From contig BRXU01000003.1 of NCBI GenBank assembly GCA_030267565.1, positions 4,873,001 to 4,937,000 of the forward strand: 64,000 bases of DNA. The letters are read 5' to 3'. The position numbers and the translations under genes are program-made. Below are positions 44,203 through 55,100 of this stretch, piece by piece; positions within the stretch are counted from its first letter, which is position 1, and the number at the start of each line of letters is the position of its first letter. This DNA comes from Pleodorina starrii. Taxonomy: Eukaryota; Chlorophyta; Chlorophyceae; Chlamydomonadales; Volvocaceae. The notes beneath the pieces are model-generated. The model was not told the origin of the DNA. It ran no database searches and worked only from the letters and a program-made list of their open reading frames with translations.

Positions 44203-45721
44203 TCATTCATCGTCCTCATCGGACGACGACTCGCTGTCCCCCTCCCCAAACGACTCCACCGCCGCCAGCATGCGCGAGCGCTTGGGCGCGGGCCCCGCTC
44301 CCGGACCCCGCGGCGCCGCCGCAGCGGCCGGCGCCGCCGCCCGCTTGCCCGGCGCTGCCGGGCCGCTGCCGCTGCCGCTGGCGGCGGCGCCGTTGGAGCT
44401 GCCGGCAGCTGCCTTCTTGGCCTCCGCCAGGGCGCTCTGTACGGCATCCTGGACTCCCGCCACGGTGGCCTTTTGAGCTGCGGCGATGCTCTCCACCTCC
44501 ACCTGGGGATAGGGATATGGAGGGGTCGGACGGTGTGGTGGAATGGGGCATTGTGTGGGGATACCGTCGGGTGGCGCGGTAACAGGGAACGTGGTGATGG
44601 AGAAGCAGGTCGCAGTTGGGGCTTTACGGCATATCAGGGATCTTGCGTGTGGATGATATGTGATATGACCGTCGGGGCGGGCATCTGGTGGCGCTAGAGC
44701 CAAGAGGGAAGGAGAGGGTATGGCGACGAAGGCGCTGGCGGACAGAGCATGACAATCTTAAGGAGGGATGGTGTTCGAAGGTGGCGGCCAGGTCGAAGAG
44801 TTTCGAGGGCATACTGGGTGCGGAAAGGGTCGCTGCCCCCGACCGCTCCGGACGGCGTCTATGTAAAGCGGCCTGTAAGATGGAGGCCGCCGTGGCACCA
44901 CCTCCATGCGCCCTGGCACCACTTCCATCGCACGGAACCAAACATGCAAATGCATATCACAGCGTTGCTGATACACAGAGGCACGATTTCATGCTAGCGG
45001 CGCCCAAGCATCGTCGCTACGGGGCTGACCCGCCACCCCCGGTACGACACCGTCACCGCGCTTGGAACCAGCTGGCAGCTGCACCAGTCCCGTACACCCA
45101 GGCAGGCAATCGCTTCTGTCTGGGAACATGAGAACATAACAACCAAGATGGCGTGCGTCACCAGGATAGCGGTTGGTCACCCACCGACACCCACCTTTTG
45201 CTCCTGCTCCCGACGCGCCTGCCGCTCTTGTTGTTTTATGTGCTGTAATGCTACTTTCTCCAGCTCCCGTTCTTTCGCTTTGGCCTCCCACTCCTTAAGC
45301 TTCTTTTCCGCGTTTGAGTGCCGCATTCGCCGGCCGTGGAGGTCCCGCATGGCGTCGTCGTTGGTTGTTTTGGAGCCGTCCCGGCCCAGGCCACGGAGCA
45401 GCGCGCCGAAGCCACCCTTGCCGCCACACAGCCGAAGAACAAGGTGCACGGTGCTGTGAGCAACAATCCCGTAGGATTGGAGGCTGCGCTCGTCCTGCAG
45501 CTGGCGTCCTCCATAAACTAGCCCTTGCGAGCAACTGGGCACGCCTTCCGCTGCCTGCATGGGGAGCCGTACCATCCTAAAGACATAACTTCGTAAAGAT
45601 TAAAGAGGCTAGGGCTCGAAAAGCGTACCTCAATGCGACGTTTCAGGTCTGCCACACTGCCGCAGGGCTCTACTTCACATGCCCTTGACCGAGAGTCCAG
45701 ACATCTGACGAATAGCTGCAT
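44203..45721 (-). CDS. SDE2: SDE2-like ubiquitin-fold splicing/genome-maintenance protein
   Basis: SDE2 is made as a ubiquitin-like precursor, cut after Gly-Gly, and the Lys-starting product joins the spliceosome and replication-stress response (yeast and human knowledge). Minus-strand exons 45629-45721, 45195-45554 and 44203-44502, all phase 0, give 250 aa. Residues 1-76 form the ubiquitin-like fold (MQLFVRCL ... LVYGGRQL ... VHLVLRLCGG). The processing site is CGG/KGGFG at 74-81. The Sde2 box follows: LLRGLGRDGSKTTNDDAMRDLHGRRMRHSNAEKKLKEW, then a charged coiled coil (KERELEKVALQHIKQQERQARREQEQK). The Ala/Gly-rich tail ends in acidic GDSESSSDEDDE. Start at 45721 is the only ATG before the fold. 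Divergent from RPA2 with 472 bp between start codons. Confidence 0.95.
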
Positions 45722-46193
45722 CCTTGCAAGTGGCTTCGGCGAACAAGAGGCGGGACGGTCAGAAATTACAGGGGGTGCTGGACCTAACGGGATTTGTTAA
45801 GCGACTGTATAGATATTGCATCAAGCCACACCTTTTACATAGGAATTGTCAATGCATTGTGCACTGAGCGGAGGCCTGCACGCAGCACGCTACAGGAAAA
45901 GTGTTTGTTGGTACGAGAAGTCCGTTAGTACTTTCTCTCGTCGCAGCAGCGCCGCTGCAACGTGAATTTGCTGCACGCCCAGGACTTGTAGGCATCGCCC
46001 TTTATCAATTTACTGCCTTCTTCTTCGCACGTCTGTACGATTTGTATAATTGGGTTTTCGCTGACTGCAGCTGGCTTCAAAGTCCTACCCTGCGACTTGA
46101 GACATAAACTTTATTTACAGGAGTCGTTACATTTGCATGCACCGCTGAGCTCGGGCGGCGCCGATACGTTGCCGCCGCCGTCACCGCGACGAG
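45722..46193. promoter_or_regulatory. Divergent promoter region between SDE2 (-) and RPA2 (+)
   Basis: A 472-bp spacer between the two start codons, less GC-rich than the coding DNA. No clear TATA box was found for either gene. Presumably contains both 5' UTRs. Confidence 0.55.
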
Positions 46194-49100
46194 ATGGCGA
46201 CAGCTCCCGGCCCGAGCCAGGAGCAGGCGGCGAGGATGTCCAGGCAAGGGCCCCTGGACACGAATGACCCCAGGTACAAATTGCTGAAGGCGACGCAAGT
46301 CCAGGGCTATGACCAAAAGGTCATGGAGGAGCACCAGCGGCTGGTGGAGCCGCACGTGGAATCGTTCAATTACTTCCTCACAGAGGGCATCGAGCGGGTC
46401 ACGGAGAGCGTTGAGCCTGTAGAGGTAAGCCCGGCCCTCATTGGGGGGAGGGGTGTGGGGGTTGATGCGTGGCACGGGGTGGGTTACGGGCGTGTTTCAC
46501 GGCGTGTGTGTCACATCCACACTCCATAAACCCGAAAATCCTTACGCCACCTTCCGCCATTTCACCCGCGCTCACCTCTCTTCACCCCTTCCTCACCCGC
46601 CCTCTTCGCACCGCACCTCACCCGGCCGTCCTGCCCTGCTCTGCCCCCTGTTGACCTGCCCCGGTGCCCCTCCCTGCCCCTCCCCTCCCTGCCCTGCCAG
46701 GTGTCCCATCCCCAGACCGGCCAGTCTATGCGGTTCTGGTGGACGGACCTGCGAGTGGAGCGACCCACGCGGGACGAGGGCGTGACGCGAGTGGGCATTC
46801 GGAAGCTCATGCCGCGGGACTGCAGAGAGGCGGTGAGAGCGGGGGGCCGGCAGGGGGAGGGGGTCAGAACGGAGATACCGCAGGGAAGGAACGGAGGGGG
46901 GGCCGGGGGGGGGGTAAAGGAGGAGGGCGGGTAGGGGGATGCGAGGCTATAGAAAGCATGCCAATGAAGGCCAAGCAAAGCGGAGCAGAGCCGTTGCGAA
47001 GGGACGTGGTGCGAAGCGAAGTGGAGCGAAGGGGCGCGGAGCGAAGCGAAGTGAAGTAGGGGGCAGGGTGCAGGTGCCCTGCGTTGGGGGGTGGGAAAGA
47101 CGGGGAGAGGACGTGGGGGAAGCGGGCGGAAGAGGGGCGGTGCGGAGTGAGTCGGGCAGGGGGATGGGCGCTAAAAAAGAGGGAGAGGGACGGATGGGGA
47201 GAGGAGACGGGGGCTCCACCGCCACCACTGGGGACGGGGGAGTGAGTGCACCCGCGTGTTCGTGTGTTTGTGTTTGGGTTTGGGGGGGTCCTTAGGTGGC
47301 GGTGTACTTGGGCCGCGGCTCAAGACACGAACTGCCCTTCCCTGGTTGGAGAAAGGAAGGGGGAAGTGGGAAGGGGGCGTGAGAGAAACGCCGTTCGGCG
47401 TGGGTCCCCAAATGCAATGCGGTGGTGGGAGGGAGTAGGAAAAGATACCGCAGCGAAGGAACAAGGAAAGGAGACGGCGTTGGCGATGTGTGCGGGGGGT
47501 TGCACGCTGCAGGGGAGGGGCGGGCGTGTGGCGGAGTCGGGAGGCGTGGGGTCGGAGAGCCTCGTGAGCCAGGCGGGCAGGTCGGTTGGCAGAGTGTTGG
47601 CTGGGTTGTGTTGCGTGTTGTGTGTTGTGTGGGTTAGGGCCGATGCTATGGCGGCTGTGCTGCGACCTGAGTTTGTCGGCTACTGCCCTGGCGTCGGAAG
47701 CGTGTGGCAACCCCCGTGCGGTGTGTGTGCATGTGTGTGTGTGTCCTTTGGGAGAGGGCTGGAGACGGGGGAAGAGGCGCGGGTGGCGTGGCCGGGGGCC
47801 TGGTGCTCTGCGCCCTAGCGGTGTGGGGGGCCAGAGGGGTGGGGATGGCGCGCGGCCCCGGCGGCCAGTAGTGAACGAATGAGCGGCGGTGTGCGCCGTG
47901 AGCTTTCTTGACAGGAGGGGGTGAACAGGGCAATACAGCCGCGGCGGCTTTGGGACTGGACTGCGCACGACTGCGAGTTTGGGACCGTGGAGCCAACCCA
48001 ACAGGGCGGGTTTCGGAGGAGCTGGGCTGCTGCGGCGGCGGCGGCGGGGGGGGGGGCGGACTTTGGAGTTGATTAGGGCTGAGACCAGGGGGCCGTTGCA
48101 ACGTCGGGGCTCGGGCGGCCGTGGGACTGTGGTATGGGGGGGAAAGGGGGCCGGGGCTGGCAGGGTTTCGGAGGCCGGGGTGGGCAGGGTGACAGCCCCT
48201 CCGTAACCCGCCAGCTGCAAGCTGCGAGCCGAAGCTGTGACCCCAAACCTATGAGCATGCCCCCCTCCCCGTCCCCGAGCTGTCGTGCGCACCCACATCC
48301 CTGCCCCTATCCCCCGTACCCCGCCTTGCCCCCTCCCCCTCTTACTCCCCCTCCCCCCCCCAGGGCACCACCTACAAGGGCAATCTGGTGGCCACTTTCA
48401 ACTGGCAGGATGACGACGGGACGGAGCAGAGCGTGGAGAAAAAGTGAGGGAGCGGGGGAGGGAGGCAGGAGGGAGGGAGGGAAGGGAAGGTTTCTGAGTG
48501 AGTGAGAGTGCAAATGCGAAGATGACACAGTGGGAGAAAGCGGGGGAGGCGGGGTCCGGGTTGGGGGTGTCACGGCTCCCTCATCCACGACGTCTGTCAG
48601 GTGTTGCCTGTTTGGGACCATCTATATCACCAGATCACCCCCCCCCATCAACCCCCCTTCCGCCCCCCTCCGGCCCCCCCATCCAGGCTGGGTGGTATGC
48701 CCATCATGGTTCGCTCCCGCGCCTGCTGGCTGGCCGACATGAGTCGCGGCGAGCTGGTTGCCGCCCGCGAGGAGTCGAACGAGATGGGCGGCTACTTTAT
48801 CTGCAACGGCATTGAGCGCATCATCCGCTGCCTGGTGCTGCAGCGGCGTCACTACATCATGGCGCTCAGGCGGGGGGCCTACCACAAGAGAGGAGCGAAC
48901 TACACGGACGCGGCCACACTCATACGGTGTGTGTGTGTGAGGGGGTGGGAGGGGGGAGGGTGGGAGGGTTGGGGTTATGAAAGGGAGAAGGGAGGGCAGG
49001 GTCTGGCGGGAAGGGACGGGGTTGGGAGGGTAAGAGGGGAGGCAGGGGAGTTTGTGGAGTGGCGCCCGCAGCCCAAACCCTTCTAAACCCCCTTCCGCCC

Positions 49101-52100
49101 CCTCCCCTGCCCGCCTCCCCCCCTTCCCCCCTCCCAAAACGCACACAGCTGCGTGCGCCCCGACCAGCACTCGGCCACTGTCCGCTGCCACTACCTGACG
49201 GACGGTACCGTCAACTTCGCCTTCACCATGCGGAGGGCCGAGTACTTCATCCCGGCGGGGGTGCTGCTCAAGTGCTTCCTGGAGGTGAGGGCGGGCAGCA
49301 GGGGGGTGCGGTGCGGTGCGGTGCGGGGGGGGGGTATGTGTGCGTGCGTGCGTGATCGTGCGTGTGCGAAACCCAGTGCTATCCCCGCCTTCCCCCCCGT
49401 TGCGGTTGCGAACCGGTTGCTCCCCGAGGATAACGTCCCACCCCCCACCGCTGCCTCGGCGCCCCCTCGGCTCCCACCCCTCCCTGGACAGGTCAGCGAC
49501 CGGGAGCTGTACGGCAAGTTGGTGGCGGGTGCGGCCCCCGGCAGCGGCGCCGCCGCCTTCCTTGCCGAGCGGGCTGAGTTGCTGCTGAGGCAGGCGGACA
49601 GACCGGAGCTGAGGACAAAGACGCAGGTGGGGGGGGCTGGGGGGGGGGTAAAAAGAAAATATTGCAGCGGAGAAGGAGGGGAGGGGGTGGAAGGGGGGGC
49701 TGGAGGGGGGCCGGGGGCAAAGAGGGGGTAAAGGGTTGAGAGTGTGTGTGTGTATGTGATGCGTCGTTCGCACCCTGCTTACAGCGGGATCGGGGGAGCC
49801 ATGGTCATTCTTCGTCGCGATCACCCCCTGAACCAACCAGCACTGACTCTAAATTTTACTCGTGCAACGACGCCCCCCTCCTCCTCCCCCTCCCCCTCCC
49901 CCTCTCCCACCCCACCCCCCCACCCGGTGTATCGATTTTGCACTTACTCGAGCCACGACCCATCTCTCTTCCCTCCCCCTCCCCTTCCACCCTCCCAAAC
50001 CCCCCCCCCAGTGTATCGAGTACCTGGGTCGTCACTTCCGGGTGGTTCTGAACCAGCCCCTCACCGCCACCGACTTCGAGGTGGGTGAGGCGCTGCTGCG
50101 CGACTACGTATTCATCCACCTGGACCCCGCCCGCCCCGCCGACAAGCTGGCGCTGCTGCTGGCCATGCTGCACAAGCTGTATGCGCTGGTGGCGGGGGCG
50201 GCGGCAGACGACAACCCGGATGCGCTCACTCACCACGAGATACTGCTGCCGGGTAGGCCGGGGGGGGGAAGAGGGGTGGAGGGGGGGGGCTGTGGGGGGG
50301 GGTAGAGAGCAGATAATGGTCTTTTGGTGCTTGGTTTCTTGGTCTTGGGGCAACGATATCGCGACGACTTCGCGGGCCCTTTCCCTCATCGGCCGCCCTC
50401 CCCGTGACTTACGTTGCACCCACGTACACGTACATGTACCGGCCAGGGGCTCCGGCGTGTGCGTGGACAACCAATCCTCCGCCCTCCCCTCCCCCCTCCC
50501 TCCTCCCCTCCCCTCCTCCCCCCTCTTCGCCCCTCCCCCCCCTGCAGGCCACTTGCTGCTCAAGTTCTTGAAGGAGCGGTTGGAGGACGCACTGGGGGTG
50601 GCCAAGGGGCTCATCACCAAGGATATCAACGCCAAGCCGGAAACGGATTTCTCGGTGGGTGTGCGACTGGGGTGGGTGGGGGGGGTGGGGTGAGGGGGGT
50701 TGAAGGAATAGGCGGGGAAGGGCGAGGGAGATGGGTCACCCTCCCCCATGCCAACTCCCCCGCAACCCAGCGCCCCCTTTTTGAGAACGTCTCCCTCTAC
50801 CACCTCCCCCAACGCTTTCCCCTCTCCCCCCCCCTCCGCCGCTCCTCCCTCCTCACTCCCCCGCCCGCAAACTCACTCTTCAAAACCCTTGCCCCCCTGC
50901 CCCCGCACCCCCACCCCCCAGAGCGAGACGTACGTTAACAATCTGCTGAAGAAGCTGCCCGATGTGGGTCAGAAGTTCGAGTACCTGCTCAACACGGGCA
51001 ACCTCATCACGAAGAGCGGACTGGACCTCAGTCAGACCAGCGGCTTCACGGTGGGGGAGGGGGTGGGGTGGGGGGTCCGGGGTGGGGGGTGGGGGTGGGT
51101 GGTTCTTTCTGCCGCCAACTTCGCGTTAGTGCAATGCACATACAACTCCCCCCCTGCCTCCCTCCCTCCCTCCCTCCCTTCCCTCCCTCCCTCCAGGTTG
51201 TCGCCGAGAAGCTCAACTTTTTCCGCTACCTGTCCCACTTCCGCTCCGTGCACCGCGGCGCCTACTTTGCCGAGCTGCGCACCACCACTGTCCGCAAGCT
51301 GCTGCCCGAGTCGTGGGGCTTCATGTGCCCGGTGCACACACCCGACGGAGCGCCCTGCGGACTGCTCAACCACTTCACGGCGGCCTGCAGGATTGTGACC
51401 CAGGGGTCGGCGGAGCCGGAGGCGGTGGATATCAGCATGCTGCAGGTACGACGGCGGCAGTACGGCAGGGTGGCGGTGTGTGGAGTTGGTGCCGGTTGAT
51501 GCTGGTGTGGCGCCGGTGTCGTGTCGTGGTTGGCTGGCTTGGGTGTGGGGGAGCATGTCTGTCTCGTGGCCGGCGTCTTTGTGTACGGTATGCGGTGGTG
51601 GGCTCGGGTCCGGTCTTACCGTCTGAAACCCTAAAACCCTGGAAACCCTGGCAACCCAACCCAACTTCCGTTGAGACATCTACCCGCCGCCCGCCCGCAC
51701 CCCCATCCCCCCGCGGGCCGCACTTCTAAACCCCCACCCACCCAACCCCGTTCCGCGGATAACCCACTTCCGCGGATAACCCCCTTCCGTGCGCCCCCCG
51801 CCGCGTGCAGGTGTTGGCGGGTTTGGGCATGCTCCCCTCTGCCCCCGCCCTGACCCCCCCTCCCCCTCCCGACTACCTGCCCATCATGCTGGATGGGCGG
51901 CTGGTGGGACATGTGCGCAGTGGGGCCACCGCGGGGGCACTGGTGGCGCGGCTGAGGGAGATCAAGAGCCTGGCGCTGCAGGTGGGGAGGGTGGGGAGGT
52001 GGAGGTGGGGAGTGGGGGGGGGGGGTGACTGGCAGTCGCCGCTCGTCTTCTAGGGCAGCGGCCTATTTCGGTCTCTCCTGTTTGGTCTAAACTGCTGCGG

Positions 52101-55100
52101 GTCCTCCGGGGGGGCCTGCCTGCTCCCTTCCCTTCCCTTCCCGTCCCAATCACTGACTCGCGATCCGTGGTCGTGTCCTGTCGCGTGTTCGTGTCGTGTT
52201 CATGTGTCGTACCCTGTCTCATCAGGCGCTGGAGACCAACACGGACCCGGAGGAGCTCGGACTGAGCGCGGACGAGCAGCAAGTGCCGTACCATTTGGAG
52301 GTCGTACATATCCCGCCGCTGGTGAGACCTCGGATTGGGATCGGCGGCCGGGGCGGACGGCGGACGGCGGGAAGAGGGGGGAGAGAGGAGGAGGAGAGAG
52401 GACAGAGAGAGAGAGGCAGTCCCCGCCTTGCCCCTCGCCATGGACCCAAAATAGAACCTCACTCATAACCAAGTCATAACCAAGACTTGAAATAACTTCA
52501 TTGCGCACTCGAAAACATACCCCTCCCCCCCGCAGCCAGCCCGTCGGCGTACCCACTGGGTACTGTCCTGCTTTACACCCCCCGGCGGCCTCATCCTTGC
52601 CATGTACCGCCACCCCCCTCCATCCTCCGTCCCTTCGCTGCGGTATCTTAATCCTAACCCTCCCCCCGCCCCCGCCTCCTGCCTCCTCCCCTGCCCCTGC
52701 CTCCTCCTCCTCCCCTGCCCCCTGCCTCCTCCTCCTCCTCCTCCCCCTCGTGTCCCCCCAGATGGGCGGTCCCTACCCGGGCATCTTTCTGTTCACCCAG
52801 TCCGCCCGCATGATCCGGCCTGTCGTACAACTGGACAGCGGCAGGCGGGAGATGCTGGGCTCCCTGGAGCAGTGCTTCATGGCCATCCAGTGCCCGGACG
52901 GAGGACACGGCGGCTCACCGGGGCTGGCGTACACACACCGGGAGCTGAGCGCGAGTGAGTACACCGGTGGACCCCGGTGGACCCGAGGCACCTAGGCACC
53001 TGGGCACATAGGCACCGGCACCTAGGCACCGAGGCACCTAGGCAGGGCTGTATGCTGCTTCTTTCTTTCGTCTCAGTGCGTGTATGCGTCTTGACCCGGC
53101 CACCTGTACCCACCCACCTGTACGCCAGTGACGCGCTGTACGCTCGACCACCCACCCACCGCCTAGCCTCCGGCCCGCAGCTTCTTCTTCTTCTTTATCC
53201 CCCTCCCCTCCCCGCCCGCCACCCACACCCCCGCACCCCGCACAACCCCCGCGCACCCCCCACCCGCACAACCCCCCCTAAGGCGCCATGCTGAGTGTGG
53301 TCGCCAGCCTGACCCCCTACAGCGACTTCAACCAGTCCCCCCGCAACATGTATCAGTGCCAGATGGCCAAACAGACAATGGGCACTCCGGGGCAGGCGCT
53401 GCCGCACCGCACGGACACAAAGATGTACAGACTGCAGACGCCGCAGGTGGGGGGGGAGGGTGAGGGAGGGGCGGGGAGGGAGGGGGTGGGGGTGAGGGAG
53501 GGGGGCGGGTGGGGTGAAGAGTGAGTTTTGCAAGGATAAACAAGAAGCCCTGCGGGGGGTGAGGGTGAGGGTGGGGGCGGGGAGTTGCTCCCAGCGGGAG
53601 GGGTAGAGGGGGTAGAGGGAGGGGCGGGGCAAGAATAAAGATACCGCTGCGAAGGGATGGAGACTGCGTTAGCGAGCGGGGGGTTGGGGGTGGAGGGGGG
53701 TGGGGGTAGACGGGGGTGGGGGCAGAGTGGCTGGCTCAGAAGTGCATGTCGTGTGTGGACCTTGACCTTGCCATCTCCGCCGCGGCTTGCGCAGGCCCCC
53801 ATCTGCCGTACAGTGCGGTACGCGGAGTACAAGATGGACGAGTTCCCCAACGGCACCAACGCCATCGTGGCCGTACTCGCATACACGGGTGGGTGGGTGG
53901 CGGGGCGGGGCGGGTGGCGGAATCATTTGTAGGAAAGGGCGATGGCGGATGCGTGGCGCGGCGTGACTGGATCGCGTGTCTCCCGCTTGTGGCGCCTTGT
54001 GTGTATTGCCCGCGTGAACGGGCGGGTTTGGTGGGGTGGCGGAGGAGGTGTCATTGCACCGCGAGCAGGTGAGCCGGTTGCAGTACCCCCGGTACGGCTA
54101 CGGCTACGTGTACCTGGGCTGCGCGCCTCTGGTGCGGTACCCCCCGACCCCTCCCCCCTTTCAGTCTTCACCCCGTTACCTTTTGGAGGGGTCCTCAGCA
54201 GAAGCAGCAGTAGCAGTAGCAGCAGCAGCACCTCTTCGCCCGCCCCCCTCTTCTCCGCGTCCACTCCCTCTGGAGAGATGCGGAATCAAGGCCTCGCCGC
54301 GCCTCTCCGCGCCTCGTCTCGCTTCGCCTCCCTCGCGTTTTCCGGCCTCGAATCGCCTCGCGACTGACATCATTTCGAGTTTGCGCCCAGTTGCCGAGGT
54401 TCCGTGATGAGACCCCTTGTGCCGTACACGTGTACGACAGGGTACGACATGGAGGACGCCATGATCCTTAACAAGTCCTCCATGGAGCGGGGGCTGTGTC
54501 ACGGCTCCCTTTACAAGATGGAGACGGTGGACCTGAGGGACGAGAGGGGCGCCAAGATGGTCTTTGCGGCGGAACCACACGACAAGAGATCCATGGTAGG
54601 CAGACGCAGGCGCCCCTCCCACCCCCCTCCACACACACGCACCGCACACACACACCTCACTGCAGCAGCACCACCGGCGGCCCCAGCTCGAATCAATGAA
54701 TGGATGAATGGAAGGCTTTCTCCCTCCGTTCCGTTCCGCCGCTCCCGCGCCCTCCAAAAGTTCTGGCGACCCCTCGCTCCTTCACGTCCCCCACACGTCC
54801 CTCACCTCCCTCGCGTCCGTCCGTCCGTCCTCGCAGGAGGCCCTGGCGCACCGCACTCGGCCCGTGGGCGCCTTCGGGCAGCGCTACCCCCAGAACATCC
54901 CCGCCTCCACCTCCAGTCCCTCCGTCGACCCCAAGCGGGCGGTGCAGGGGGCTGGGGCGGACGGCACGGGGGGCCGCCTGCCGGTGCTGGTTCCGGAGCC
55001 CAACAACAAGGACGGTGACCGGATAGAGGCGGACGGACTGCCGGCGGTTGGGTCCATCATCTGGCCCGGGCAGGTGGGGCGGGCTGGGTGGGGGTGGGGT

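Noticed and set aside
43549..44697. 382-codon plus-strand frame
   Set aside because: No domain, overlaps the antisense of SDE2 exon 3, and lies in the convergent 3' region of two well-supported genes.
48622..49836. 404-codon minus-strand frame, and similar minus frames at 47171-48298 and 26824-27960
   Set aside because: Antisense shadows of RPA2 and QS exons and C/T-rich introns; GC-rich DNA keeps them open.
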